From the NCBI GenBank assembly GCA_958296025.1, contig OY282430.1, positions 1,364,001 to 1,428,000 on the forward strand: a DNA stretch of 64,000 nt, in the 5' to 3' direction. The stretch is from an uncultured Pseudomonadales bacterium (GTDB lineage: Bacteria; Pseudomonadota; Gammaproteobacteria; Pseudomonadales; Azotimanducaceae). A program made the translations under genes and the position numbers. The notes beneath the pieces are model-generated. The model was given only the letters and a program-made list of their open reading frames with translations, searched no databases and had not been told where the DNA came from. Below, piece after piece: positions 46,360 to 55,197 of this stretch; the first letter of the stretch is position 1, and each line of letters begins with the position of its first letter.

Positions 46360-47878
46360 TGTCAAACCAAAGTAGAAATGTCCCCTTTTCTCCAAAGTTA
46401 AAATGTCCCCTTCCCTGTTTTCCGTTCCCAAGCGGACGTTGCTGGATTCGCCGGGGGGCGGCGGGGCCGTGAACGGAGGGAGCGGAGCGACCGGAGGTCA
46501 CGGCCCCGCCGCGGCGCGCTCGGCGCCGACGCGCGCCGCCCGCCTCCAAGGATGGTCCGGGGCGGGCTTCCAGTTCGGGCGCGCCTGTTGGCGCGCCTTG
46601 GCCCGGTCCACCGCATGGCGGACGCTCTTTTCGTCCTCCACGGAAACGGGCGGCTCCCCCTCGGCCAGCACCCGGAACGCAAGCGGCCGCCCGTCCCGAA
46701 GGATCGCCACCCGCCCGTCGAAGCCCTCGCAGACCGTCACCCGGGCGCCGCGCAGTCCGTAGCCTTGGCCCCGAACCTGGATCTGGTGCTCCCGACCGCG
46801 GTAGCGGAGCGTCAGGCTCCTCGACACCTTGCGCGTCGAGTGCAGGGACAGGATCAGGCCCAGCTCCGCCGCGTCGTGCAGCACCGGCCGGTGCGCGTCC
46901 GCCGGGCAAAGGGGCTCCACCGCGAAGCGCCGGTTGTGGTCCTCCATGAACTCCGGCAGGAAGGCGTTGCCGGCCTCCATGCCGTCGATGCCCCGCAGCC
47001 GCATCTCCTTGACCAAACGGTCCTGCAGCGTCCCGTTGGCCCGCTCCACCCGCCCCTTCGCCTGCGGGCTGCCCGCATGGATCGGCTCGATGTCCAGCGT
47101 CCTCAGCGCCCGCCCGAACTGCGTCAGCTCCCCCTCGCGCTCCCGATGGTTCACCCGGAAGACCCCATGCTTGTCCGAATAAACCGCCACCGGGCGGCCA
47201 TGCCCGTCCAAGTGGCCGCGCAGCACCTCCATGTAGGCCTCGGTGGTCTCCGCCGGGACGAACCGCAGCGCCAGAAGCCGGCTGGTCGCGTCGTCGATGA
47301 ACACGATCAGCGAGCACCGCGGCCCCCGGTCCTCGAACCAGGCGTGCTCCGAGCCGTCGACCTGAACCAGCTCCCCGAAGCACGGACGACGGGGGCGCCT
47401 CTGGCGAACCGGCGCCCCCCGGCGCGGCTTGGCCCGCCGCAGGCCATCCTCAAGCATCCACTTGCGCAGCGTCTCCGCCGACAGCCTGAAGCCGTGAACC
47501 TCCACCAGCTTCTCCCGAGCGAACGTCGGCCCGAAGTCCGCGTAGCGCTCCCGAACCAAGTCCATCGCCCGCCCGCGCACCTCCGCCGCAATCGCGTTGT
47601 TCGACCGCCTCCCCCGACGCCCGGACGTCAATCCCGCCGCGCCGCGCTCCCGGTAGCGCCGCACCAAGCGCTTGACCTGGCGAACCCCCAAGCCCAAACG
47701 CTCCGCCGCCTGACGCTGCCGAACCCGTCCCTCCGCCGCGTCCCTGACCACGCCAAGCCTGTCCGCCTCCTTGCCGCTCATCAACACCAACCCTTCCGAC
47801 ATCCGTCCGCCCTCCGGCACAGCCAAAAGGGGACATTTCTACTTTGGAGAAAGGGGACATTACAGCTTTGGGCTGACA
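46360..47878 (-). mobile_element. ISNCY-type (IS1202-related) insertion sequence, 1,519 bp
   Basis: Ends are 5' TGTCA ... TGACA 3'. The terminal inverted repeats (about 46360-46412 and 47823-47878) align over roughly 50 bases and each holds two copies of AATGTCCCCTT. A single DDE transposase gene fills the element. It is flanked by a 16-17 bp direct repeat, longer than the 2-9 bp of most insertion sequences; long duplications are known for IS1202-related elements (from memory). The ends and transposase frame are intact, so it may be recently active. Confidence 0.9.
46498..47802 (-). CDS. ISNCY family DDE transposase
   Basis: A 434-aa transposase. An N-terminal helix-turn-helix (RQRQAAERLGLGVRQVKRLVRRY, about residues 25-47) is followed by an integrase-like core: first Asp in LVQVDGSEHAWF, second in VAVYSDKHGVFRVN, and Glu in KGRVERANGTLQDRLVKEM. 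AGNAFLPEFMEDHNRRFA is a signature of the ISNCY group. ATG 47802 has GGAGGG seven bases upstream. It reads toward the nitroreductase gene, so read-through from the element could drive that operon. Confidence 0.93.
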   Translation of the reverse strand: MSEGLVLMSGKEADRLGVVRDAAEGRVRQRQAAERLGLGVRQVKRLVRRYRERGAAGLTSGRRGRRSNNAIAAEVRGRAMDLVRERYADFGPTFAREKLVEVHGFRLSAETLRKWMLEDGLRRAKPRRGAPVRQRRPRRPCFGELVQVDGSEHAWFEDRGPRCSLIVFIDDATSRLLALRFVPAETTEAYMEVLRGHLDGHGRPVAVYSDKHGVFRVNHREREGELTQFGRALRTLDIEPIHAGSPQAKGRVERANGTLQDRLVKEMRLRGIDGMEAGNAFLPEFMEDHNRRFAVEPLCPADAHRPVLHDAAELGLILSLHSTRKVSRSLTLRYRGREHQIQVRGQGYGLRGARVTVCEGFDGRVAILRDGRPLAFRVLAEGEPPVSVEDEKSVRHAVDRAKARQQARPNWKPAPDHPWRRAARVGAERAAAGP

Positions 47879-47894
47879 TTAACCGAAGGCGGGG
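47879..47894. repeat. Right target-site duplication of the insertion sequence
   Basis: TTAACCGAAGGCGGGG, identical to the left copy except for one G, starting immediately after TGACA at the right end of the element. Confidence 0.85.
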
Positions 47895-48233
47895 TGTTCG
47901 GTATAGACTGAATGCCCGATCTTGGGATGACAGGCTGTTCCGTTTGCAGCGCCGTCCCCGCCCTCCCTTGACCGCGGCAGTCCTCCACGCCTCGCAAAGC
48001 CCGAGCAACGCGGATTGGCGCTGTTTCGGAGCCGACCCGAAGGGCCGAGTCCGTTTTTCCGCCGGCCGCGTTGGCGCTCGCTCACGTGACTCGGCCACGC
48101 CGCGCTCGCGCCGCCTTGCCGGACGAAAAAAACGGCTCTCGGCAGAGACCGCTCAGATAGTGTTAACAGGCCCTAGTCATTCTGCACCCTAGCCGTTAGT
48201 CTGCGCCGCCTAATCATTTGTGGGGGAGCCGTC
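47895..48233. other. Intergenic stretch right of the insertion sequence
   Basis: About 340 bases with no recognisable gene. Its left edge is the other half of the region split by the element and probably holds the original promoter of the nitroreductase operon (minus strand). The plus-strand promoter of the next gene should lie at the right end; no clear consensus was found. Confidence 0.4.
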
Positions 48234-48578
48234 ATGGGCAAGAAACTGGTGCTGGTTGGGCTGGTGCAACCGGCCGGCGAGGATTTGGTGGAGGCGTTCA
48301 ACCAGTGGTATTTGGGCAACCATGTGGAGGACACCTACAACTGTCCCAACATCAGTTCCGTGCGCTGCTTCAAGGCCGCCCGCGGCTTTATGGGGGACCC
48401 GCCGTCGCAGTACCTCAGCATCTATGAGTTCGAGGGGGAGGATGCCGAGGAAGCCGAAAAGGTGCTGGCCGCCTACCAAGCGGACCCGAACGGCTGGGGC
48501 AAGCGGCAGCCGAACAACCACTCCATGGCCGTGATGGGCGCCGGTTGGTACCTGGAGGAATTGGCGTTCGGGGTCTAA
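48234..48578 (+). CDS. Small EthD-like / dimeric alpha-beta barrel protein
   Basis: A 114-aa protein starting MGKKLVLVGLVQPAGEDL, with FNQWYLGNHVEDTYNCPNI and YLSIYEFEGEDAEEAE. The alternation and the NxWY..HV segment resemble EthD-type dimeric alpha-beta barrels, often encoded beside oxidative catabolic genes. A GGGGGAG ribosome-binding site lies just upstream. Function is not known; the family call is moderate. Confidence 0.65.
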   Translation: MGKKLVLVGLVQPAGEDLVEAFNQWYLGNHVEDTYNCPNISSVRCFKAARGFMGDPPSQYLSIYEFEGEDAEEAEKVLAAYQADPNGWGKRQPNNHSMAVMGAGWYLEELAFGV

Positions 48579-48620
48579 GACCCTTGCGCCGGGCGTTGGC
48601 GGCTGCGGGCGGGACTTCGG

Positions 48621-49769
48621 TCAGAGCGAGCGGCCGCCCTGTTTAAGGTGCAAGCGCCTTTCCGGGAAAACCAGCCGGCTCAGAACCAGAAAGTTCATGA
48701 CAAAAATCACTGCATCGACCGCGGGTTTGGCGAGATACTTGGGAGTGCCCAAGCCGTCAACGCACAAATAGAGCAGCAAGGTCGCCAAAGCCAGCGCGGT
48801 GACGACGGCTAGTGCATATCTTGTTGCTTGGCCGGTCAGGCGGCCCCTTGACTTGAACGAAAGCTGCCTGTGGCCTGAAAAGTTGAAGATGGTGCTGACG
48901 CAACGGGCCAGCACGTTGGCGACCAGATAGGGAACCTCCAGAACATAGGTCAAGGCGATGAAAGTTAGATAGTCGAGCAAAAATGATGTAATGGAAACGG
49001 CACCATACTTGATGAACAGCTTGGCAATACCATAGGAGTCAACCATGGCCCTGTATTTTGTATTTCTATTTTTGTCCAAATAAATGGTTCGTATCTTTAC
49101 CGAATGGATGGTCGACAACGTATGGGAGGCCAGAATCAGCATGTCCATTTCCGTTTCGTATCGCCCTGGCTTGACGCGAGCCGCAAAGGTTTTTGCGAAG
49201 GCGGCGGAAAGCAACCTGAACCCCGTTTGGGTGTCGTGGATTTTGCCGCCGAACTGGGCGCGGAACAGCCAGCGGGCCAGGTTGTTGCCGATTTTGCTCT
49301 TCAGGGGCGTCTTGCTGTCGCCGAACCGCTCCCCTAGCGCGAAATGCACATCCTCTTCCTTGGCCAACAGCGCCTTGAACTTGGGGATGTCGTCTGGATC
49401 GTGCTGCCCATCGCTGTCCATGATGAGAATGAAATCGTCCTCGTTCATTCTGGCAAGGCAGTGATTAACGCCAGTTAACAGCGCGGCGCCCTTGCCCCTG
49501 TTGTTTTGGTGAGCGATCAGCGTAACTTTTTCGTTCGCTAGGCATTGCCGCAGCAGGCCTTTTTCAACTTGGTTGCAGCCATCGTCAACGATGACGGCTT
49601 GCGCAACATGAGGCAGGGCCTTACTGACAACCTCAATGACCCTGCGGCCCGGGTTGTAGGCAGGCACCATCAGAAAAATGTGCGCACACGGGGAGGGGGG
49701 GGTCATTGGCGGTGCGTTCGTGGCTTGGTCGGCGCCTAGCATAACGCCTTTCTCGGAGCGGCGCTTCAA
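48621..49769 (-). CDS. Family 2 glycosyltransferase fused to a GtrA-like membrane domain
   Basis: A 382-aa protein. Residues about 28-240 are a DPM/GT2-type glycosyltransferase (FLMVPAYNPGRRV, IVDDGCNQ, the DxD-like IMDSDGQHDPDDIPKF, and TQTGFRLLS). Residues about 250-375 carry four membrane helices of the GtrA type (KYGAVSITSFLLDYLTFIAL, NFSGHRQLSFKSRG). GtrA-linked polyprenyl-phosphate sugar transferases supply lipid-linked sugars to GT-C enzymes, and the divergent neighbour encodes such an enzyme. Start ATG 49769; an in-frame ATG nine codons later is an alternative. Confidence 0.88.
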   Translation of the reverse strand: MKRRSEKGVMLGADQATNAPPMTPPSPCAHIFLMVPAYNPGRRVIEVVSKALPHVAQAVIVDDGCNQVEKGLLRQCLANEKVTLIAHQNNRGKGAALLTGVNHCLARMNEDDFILIMDSDGQHDPDDIPKFKALLAKEEDVHFALGERFGDSKTPLKSKIGNNLARWLFRAQFGGKIHDTQTGFRLLSAAFAKTFAARVKPGRYETEMDMLILASHTLSTIHSVKIRTIYLDKNRNTKYRAMVDSYGIAKLFIKYGAVSITSFLLDYLTFIALTYVLEVPYLVANVLARCVSTIFNFSGHRQLSFKSRGRLTGQATRYALAVVTALALATLLLYLCVDGLGTPKYLAKPAVDAVIFVMNFLVLSRLVFPERRLHLKQGGRSL

Positions 49770-49803
49770 GGACTTTTCCCTATGACTTATACTGCGTCAT
49801 CGT

Positions 49804-51795
49804 TTGCCCGTGCAGGCAAGGCGGCTGTGCATGGCTTTCCATGCGTCACCACAAACTAGTCGGTGCTATCAAGTGGAGTATTTTCTCATCAACAAGCAGT
49901 TGCAGTACTTGTTGTTGGATGCAGAAGTTCAGGCGTCGGGCCAAGTTGTATTTCTCTACATCAGCAAGCAGTTGCTACTCATGCTCGGCACTGGGCTTTC
50001 CGCATTTGCCATCGGCAAGGGCCTGTTCCGAGGCTCGCTCAGGCTAACGGCGCTGGAGGAAGCAGCCCTGCTGACGCCCGTTGGCCTTGGTTTGTTGATT
50101 TTGCTGCTGTTCGCCTTGGGTGTGCTGGGTATGCTGTCCCTTGTGCCCGTGCTCGGCTGCATCAGCCTGTTGCTGCTCTGGTCCCTGTGGCGTCTCAAGG
50201 CATGGGCTTGGCTTGGCGGCCTGCGAAACTCGGGGCTGCGCGTTAACCTTGGAAAGCTCCTATTGCTGGCTGCGATGCTCGCGCTTTTGACGCCCGTCGC
50301 CTTGGCGCCTCTCACCCCGCCGCACCATTCAGACGAAGTTAGATATCACCTGCCCTATGCGCTGCACTTTGTCGAGCAGGGGGCGATTACGCCGGACCTG
50401 CATCTCAGGTATCCCTTCTTTACGCTCAACATCAATTTGCTTTATTCGTTCGCCCTGATGGTCGGCGACGAGGTCACCACCCACTACATGCACTTCATGT
50501 TGGGTCTGCTGACGGCGCTTAATCTTTACGTCTTGGCCCGGCGGCTGGGGAATGCAGCTATCGCCTTTGGCTCCACCGTACTTTTCCTGACCCTGCCCCT
50601 TGTTGTGCAGCTTGCCTCCTCCGCCTACATCGACTTGGGATTGGCCTGCTTTGTCTTCGCGGCCATAGTCTGCCTGAGCCGCTGCAGGAACCAGGAGGGC
50701 TTGCCCTTTGCCCTCTGTTCGGGCTTCCTGTTCGGCATTGCCTTGGGCTCCAAGTACTTGGCCTTGGCCTACATTCCGATAATGCTGGGTTGGGCCTATT
50801 TCCATGCAAGGAGCTGGCGTCCGACACTGCTGTTCATTGCCGTTGCGTTGGTAGTGGGTCTGCCGTGGTACCTGTACAACGCCATCCACACGGGCAACCC
50901 CTTTTCGCCCTTTGCCGGGCAGGTTTTCGGGTACTGGCCGTGGTGGCCTGAGGACACGGCTGCTCAGATTCGGCACCTTGGAAAGCAAGGGTTTGGCGGC
51001 CAACCCGTTGCTTTGCTTATGCTGCCCTACAACCTTGTGGTCAATCACTGGTCCTTCTCGTCGCCCGCGTTGCCGCTGGTTCTGGTGGCGGCTTTCCCAC
51101 TCTTTCTCTACATTCCGTGGATAAATCGGGAAACTAGACCCTTTGCCGTACTTCTGTTGATGGCGATGATTGTTTGGATATTCAGTGCGCAGGAAATTCG
51201 CTATTTGGCCGCCTTTCTACCGTTGTGGTGTTTTCTCTCCATGTGGTTTTTCGTTCGGCTAATCGTGCTTCTCGGCAAGTCGGTTCTTCCGCGGCGAATG
51301 CGCATCTCCGGCACGAAGCGATTGCACCATGCGGCGTCATTCCTCTGCATTCCGTTGGCGTTGCTTAACTACTCGGACAACTGGAGGCTGGTTTTTCCAA
51401 GCGAGGCGAAAGAACTAGTGGCGAACCGAGAGGCCTTTTTAGGAAGAAAATTGGCGGAGTACGGCCTGATTTCCTACCTGCGGAACTCCGGCATTGAGGA
51501 CAAGGTCATTTATCAGTTCGATACCGGAGCCCTGTTAACCTATGTTAGAAACAATCGCGTCATTGGAGATATCTTTGGGATCTTGGGCAGAGGGTATTTG
51601 CTTGACAAATATGGCCAAAACGCCGAGGGCCTTATTGGCGAGTTATCTGAAAATAATGTGTCCTTTCTAGCGGTCAGCCACCGTTCACTCAACCGCCGCA
51701 AATTACAAGGATGGCGCCGGTATTTTTGGGAGAATTTGCCCATTGAATACGAAGACGAAAACGTTGTCCTGTTTGCCCTTCCCAATGCGGAATAG
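49804..51795 (+). CDS. GT-C (family 39-like) membrane glycosyltransferase
   Basis: A membrane protein of up to 663 aa with about ten to twelve helices. The first periplasmic loop holds PPHHSDEVRYHLPYALHFVEQG, whose Asp-Glu pair matches the catalytic motif of PMT/ArnT-type enzymes that use polyprenyl-phosphate sugars. A soluble C-terminal domain follows the last helix (from about residue 520). The start is uncertain: the first 58 residues lack helices and later ATGs at 49831 or 49981 are possible. The divergent GT2-GtrA gene probably supplies its lipid-linked donor (inference). Confidence 0.8.
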   Translation: MPVQARRLCMAFHASPQTSRCYQVEYFLINKQLQYLLLDAEVQASGQVVFLYISKQLLLMLGTGLSAFAIGKGLFRGSLRLTALEEAALLTPVGLGLLILLLFALGVLGMLSLVPVLGCISLLLLWSLWRLKAWAWLGGLRNSGLRVNLGKLLLLAAMLALLTPVALAPLTPPHHSDEVRYHLPYALHFVEQGAITPDLHLRYPFFTLNINLLYSFALMVGDEVTTHYMHFMLGLLTALNLYVLARRLGNAAIAFGSTVLFLTLPLVVQLASSAYIDLGLACFVFAAIVCLSRCRNQEGLPFALCSGFLFGIALGSKYLALAYIPIMLGWAYFHARSWRPTLLFIAVALVVGLPWYLYNAIHTGNPFSPFAGQVFGYWPWWPEDTAAQIRHLGKQGFGGQPVALLMLPYNLVVNHWSFSSPALPLVLVAAFPLFLYIPWINRETRPFAVLLLMAMIVWIFSAQEIRYLAAFLPLWCFLSMWFFVRLIVLLGKSVLPRRMRISGTKRLHHAASFLCIPLALLNYSDNWRLVFPSEAKELVANREAFLGRKLAEYGLISYLRNSGIEDKVIYQFDTGALLTYVRNNRVIGDIFGILGRGYLLDKYGQNAEGLIGELSENNVSFLAVSHRSLNRRKLQGWRRYFWENLPIEYEDENVVLFALPNAE

Positions 51796-51806
51796 CTGAA
51801 AGTGCA

Positions 51807-53015
51807 TCAGAGGAGCTGCGCCAGAAAAGTGCGGGCGGGAACGATCAACGGGCCGCCGGGCCGGGTGAAGCAGTCCGCTTCAACGTATTCCGCCTCTAGG
51901 ACAACCTGAAAGGCGAACGGTGCTTGGAGTTGGTCCTGAAACCTTTTTAGCGCCGGGCTTAAGGAGCCGTCGCGGTGCTTCACTTCCGCCAGAAACCAAG
52001 GCTTGCCGTCCCGCACCACCAGAAAATCGACCTCCCGCTGCTCCTTGTCGCGCAAGTAGCCTAGGTCGAAGACGCCTAGGCCTAGGTCGGTCCATCCCTC
52101 CACCGCCTTCAGCAAGTGGCAGGCCACGAAGGTTTCGGCCCGGCCGCCCTCGTCCTTGATGGCCGCCCAATCCCGCAAATACCACTTGGGCTCCTTGCGT
52201 AGGGAGCGGGAGACGTTTTCGAACCAAGGCCGAACGGTGAAGCCAAAGTGGAAATCGCACAGCGCGGCGACCCAGCGGCGGACGGTGTCCGCCGCCACAC
52301 GCACCTGCTTGGCCAAGTTGCTGAACACGAGCTGCCGGGCGGAAAGGCTGGACAGCAGGCGGACCATGGTTTGCAGTTGGTCAAGCTGCTGCACTTGGGT
52401 CAGGTCGCGGATGTCCTCTCGGACTAGCTGTTGCAGGCGAAGTGATTGCCAGCGGCGGCTAAAGCGGGCATCACGTCTCAGAAACGGCTCTGGGTAGCCG
52501 CCGTGACGCCACAGGGCGGCGAAGTCGGTTTCGTTGGCCGGTCTTGGCGGGCGCAGGATGCGTTCTGCATTGGGCAACTCCCGCGTGATGGTCTCGGCCA
52601 CCGAGAAAGGGTGCATTCGATACGGGAAGTAGCGCCCCATCAGGCTGTCGCCGCCACGGCGGTAGATGTCCAAGCGGCTGCTGCCCGTCACCAATATCCG
52701 CGCCTGGTCGGCGTAGGCGTCAAAAAAGCCCTTCAGGAATTCCTTCCAGCGCGGCAGCTTGTGCAACTCGTCAAACAGGACAACAGGTGCGGCTTCGGCA
52801 AGCCGGTTCAGGCCGAACTTCTCCACAATGCGGCTGGGGCCGGCGAGGATGAGGTCCCGGTCATCAAGATTGTCCCAGTTGACGTAGGCGTTGGCTTGGC
52901 GCCGGCAGCTGGTGGTCTTGCCCACTTGCCGCGGCCCGCTGACGAAGGCCATTTGCCGATTATTGGCCAGATGGTCAACCACCAAGGAATCGTAGATGCG
53001 CGGCACTGCTAGCAT
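51807..53015 (-). CDS. AAA ATPase with DUF4143 nuclease-like domain
   Basis: A 402-aa protein of the COG1373 group. It has Walker A SGPRQVGKTT (about residues 27-36), Walker B VVLFDELHKLP, sensor VTGSSRLDI, and a C-terminal DUF4143 domain with the PD-(D/E)xK-like EVDFLVVRDGKPWFLAEVKH. Family members are common singletons of unknown role that often behave as mobile or defence-associated genes. It is convergent with the GT-C gene, ending 11 bases from it. Confidence 0.88.
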   Translation of the reverse strand: MLAVPRIYDSLVVDHLANNRQMAFVSGPRQVGKTTSCRRQANAYVNWDNLDDRDLILAGPSRIVEKFGLNRLAEAAPVVLFDELHKLPRWKEFLKGFFDAYADQARILVTGSSRLDIYRRGGDSLMGRYFPYRMHPFSVAETITRELPNAERILRPPRPANETDFAALWRHGGYPEPFLRRDARFSRRWQSLRLQQLVREDIRDLTQVQQLDQLQTMVRLLSSLSARQLVFSNLAKQVRVAADTVRRWVAALCDFHFGFTVRPWFENVSRSLRKEPKWYLRDWAAIKDEGGRAETFVACHLLKAVEGWTDLGLGVFDLGYLRDKEQREVDFLVVRDGKPWFLAEVKHRDGSLSPALKRFQDQLQAPFAFQVVLEAEYVEADCFTRPGGPLIVPARTFLAQLL

Positions 53016-53118
53016 AATGGCCGACCATTATTGGCAGCATCGTCGTTTAGTCAAGACTAATTTGCGATGGCGGCTAGTTTAGTCAGAGGTGTGCGGTAGT
53101 GGCCGGCATTGCGTGCCA

Positions 53119-53220
53119 CTATAATTGGCTAAGCAAACGATCATAGTCTGCATGGGTGCCGATCCAGAACCCTGTGCCGTCACCCTCATCTCTTTGGCAG
53201 ATGGTTCGATAGCCGGTCCC
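53119..53220 (-). pseudogene. Possible toxin C-terminal remnant
   Basis: A minus-strand frame ends with TICQRDEGDGTGFWIGTHADY and then DRLLSQL. The IGTHADYD ending resembles the C-terminus of RelE/HigB-type toxins, but there is no start codon or N-terminal half. The rest of the 330-base gap (53016-53345) shows nothing recognisable. Low confidence. Confidence 0.25.
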
Positions 53221-53345
53221 AATGCGGGGGGGACGTTGATTGGGCAGGGGATGTTGTTTCGTGGAAAATACCTGTCCTTGGGCCAGTAGGGCTATCGGTC
53301 GGGGCTTAGCCCCAAGCCTTGAAGGCCGCTGACAACAGGACGCAG

Positions 53346-54764
53346 ATGGACAAAGCAACAACCATCCTCATCACGCTGATCGCCTACAAGGTCGTCTTGC
53401 TCGGCATCGGCTTTTGGGCCAGTTCGCGCACCCGCAGCACCGAGGACTTCTTCTTGGGCGGGCGCGGCTTGGGTCCCTTGGTGGCGGCGGTCAGCTACTG
53501 CTCCAGCGCGTCCTCCGCCTGGACCCTGCTGGGCGTCAGCGGCATTGCCTATGTCATTGGCGTGTCCGCCGTGTGGCTGGTGGGTGGGTCCATATTGGGC
53601 ATGTTCGTTGCTTGGTTCTGGATGGCGCCGCGAATGCGGGCTTTCACCCGCAAGCACAGCTACATCACCCTGACCGAGGTGGTCAGCCATGATTGTTCCG
53701 GGCGAATGCGCACTTGGATTGCGGGCGTTGCCTCGCTGATCGTGGTGTGTACCTTCGTGTTCTATGTGTCGGCGCAGTTTCAGGGGGCCGGCAACACCTT
53801 CGCCAGCAGCTTCAACCTATCCATTGTGGAGAGCATCCTCATAGGCGCGGCCATCATCATGATCTACACGCTGCTGGGCGGTTTCTGGGCGGTGAGCGTC
53901 ACGGACACCGTGCAGGGGCTGCTGATGGCCTTGACGGCGCTTCTGCTGCCGTTGGCGGCCTTGCTTGAGTTGGGCGGCATTGCCGGGTTTGTCGATAAGC
54001 TGGCGGCGGTCAGCACAGCCGATCAACTCAGCTTCACGGCCGGCAATGTGGGCTTGGCCGCGCTGGGCGTGGTCTTCGGCAACCTGGCCATGAACTTCGG
54101 CACCTACGGCCAGCCCCACTTGCTGGTGCGCTTCATGGCGCTGCGCGACGACAAGGCCCTCCGCCAAGCCAGGCTCATCGCCATTGCTTGGTACTTTCTG
54201 GTGTTTGCGGGCATGTGTTTCCTGGGCTTGGCGGGGCGCATCCTGCACTTGGAAATCGACAATCCCGAAACCATCTTTTTCCTGCTGACGGACACCCTGT
54301 TCACGCCGGTGCTGGGCGCCGTTCTATTGGCGGCGGTCCTGTCCGCCATCATGTCCACCGCGGACAGCCAGTTGTTGGTGGCCGCCTCCGCCCTTTCCCA
54401 TGACCTCGGCTTGGGCAAGAACCGCCCGCAGCGCAGCCTGCTGATCTCCCGCCTCACCATCGCCGTCTTGGTGGCGTTGGCCGTTCTGGTGGCCCTGTAC
54501 TTGCCGGAAAGCATCTTCAGCCGCGTGGCGGTGGCCTGGATCGCCCTAGGCGCCGCCTTCGGCCCCACCGTCATCCTGCGGCTGGCCGGTTGGCAACTGC
54601 GGCCAGTGGGCGTGCTGCTGTCCATCGTCACCGGCTTCGGCCTGTCGGTCCTCTTCTACCTTCTGCCTGACACCCCAGGCGACATCCTGGAGCGCATGGG
54701 ACCAATCGCCGCTGCCACGGCAGTGCTGCTGCCCTTCGCGTCGCGGCCAAGGCTGGCGACGTGA
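53346..54764 (+). CDS. Sodium:solute symporter (PutP/SSS family)
   Basis: A 472-aa SSS-family transporter with about 13 membrane helices. ATG 53346 gives MDKATTILITLIAYKVVLLGIG; then STEDFFLGGRGLGPLVAAVSYCSSASSAWTL, the PutP-like first and second helices, GAAIIMIYTLLGGFWAVSVTD, and SAIMSTADSQLLVAASALSHD near helix 8, which is the SSS sodium-site signature. Length and motifs fit PutP-type symporters; the substrate (proline or another organic solute) cannot be fixed. Neighbours give no strong clue. Confidence 0.9.
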   Translation: MDKATTILITLIAYKVVLLGIGFWASSRTRSTEDFFLGGRGLGPLVAAVSYCSSASSAWTLLGVSGIAYVIGVSAVWLVGGSILGMFVAWFWMAPRMRAFTRKHSYITLTEVVSHDCSGRMRTWIAGVASLIVVCTFVFYVSAQFQGAGNTFASSFNLSIVESILIGAAIIMIYTLLGGFWAVSVTDTVQGLLMALTALLLPLAALLELGGIAGFVDKLAAVSTADQLSFTAGNVGLAALGVVFGNLAMNFGTYGQPHLLVRFMALRDDKALRQARLIAIAWYFLVFAGMCFLGLAGRILHLEIDNPETIFFLLTDTLFTPVLGAVLLAAVLSAIMSTADSQLLVAASALSHDLGLGKNRPQRSLLISRLTIAVLVALAVLVALYLPESIFSRVAVAWIALGAAFGPTVILRLAGWQLRPVGVLLSIVTGFGLSVLFYLLPDTPGDILERMGPIAAATAVLLPFASRPRLAT

Positions 54765-54839
54765 CTAGAAGGAAAATCCTATTCTCCTGTTTGACTACAG
54801 GGCAAGCCAGAGGTAAGAATCACTGTTCGTGAAGGAATT

Positions 54840-54913
54840 GCGGGTGTAGCTCAGGTGGCGGAGCGCTGCCAGCACAAGGCAGAGGCGTAGGTTCGAATCC
54901 TGCCGCCGCGCCA
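54840..54913 (+). tRNA. Degenerate tRNA-like element (CAC at the anticodon position)
   Basis: The layout of a tRNA is visible: D-arm GCTC/GAGC after TA, a perfect 5-bp anticodon stem CTGCC/GGCAG around AGCACAA, a 4-base variable loop, and a T-arm with TTCGAAT on GTAGG/CCTGC. However position 33 is G instead of the universal T, only four of seven acceptor pairs form (the outer GCG faces GCG), and no CCA is in register. CAC would read valine codons. It is more likely a pseudo-tRNA or an integration scar than a working gene. Confidence 0.4.
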
Positions 54914-55197
54914 TCCGATTCCTTGCCCTTCCCCCCTGCGTCCTCCATCCGTCGGCCTCCGCTCCACCCCTTGATCCATCCATTTTCATCCAATAACCCC
55001 CGTCGTTGCCTAAAAGTCAGCCGTGACTGTTTTTCCCAACATCGCTGTCTTAGGCCGCAGCATATGCCTTAACATGGGCGGTTGCAGGGGCGCACCGTCG
55101 AAGGGCGGCGCAGTTCCGCCTGCGGATGAGGCGCGGCTGGCGTGCTCGGCTTTGGCGGTTGCCTGCCCCTACGTCAAGAAAAACCAGGAAGGACAAC

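Noticed and set aside
46552-48192. Plus-strand open frame of 546 codons crossing the insertion sequence boundary
   Set aside because: It is antisense to the transposase and spans the element end, so it cannot be an old gene.
54795-54989. Minus-strand 64-codon frame with RQDSNLRLCLV
   Set aside because: This is the well-known spurious protein read from the antisense of a tRNA-like sequence.
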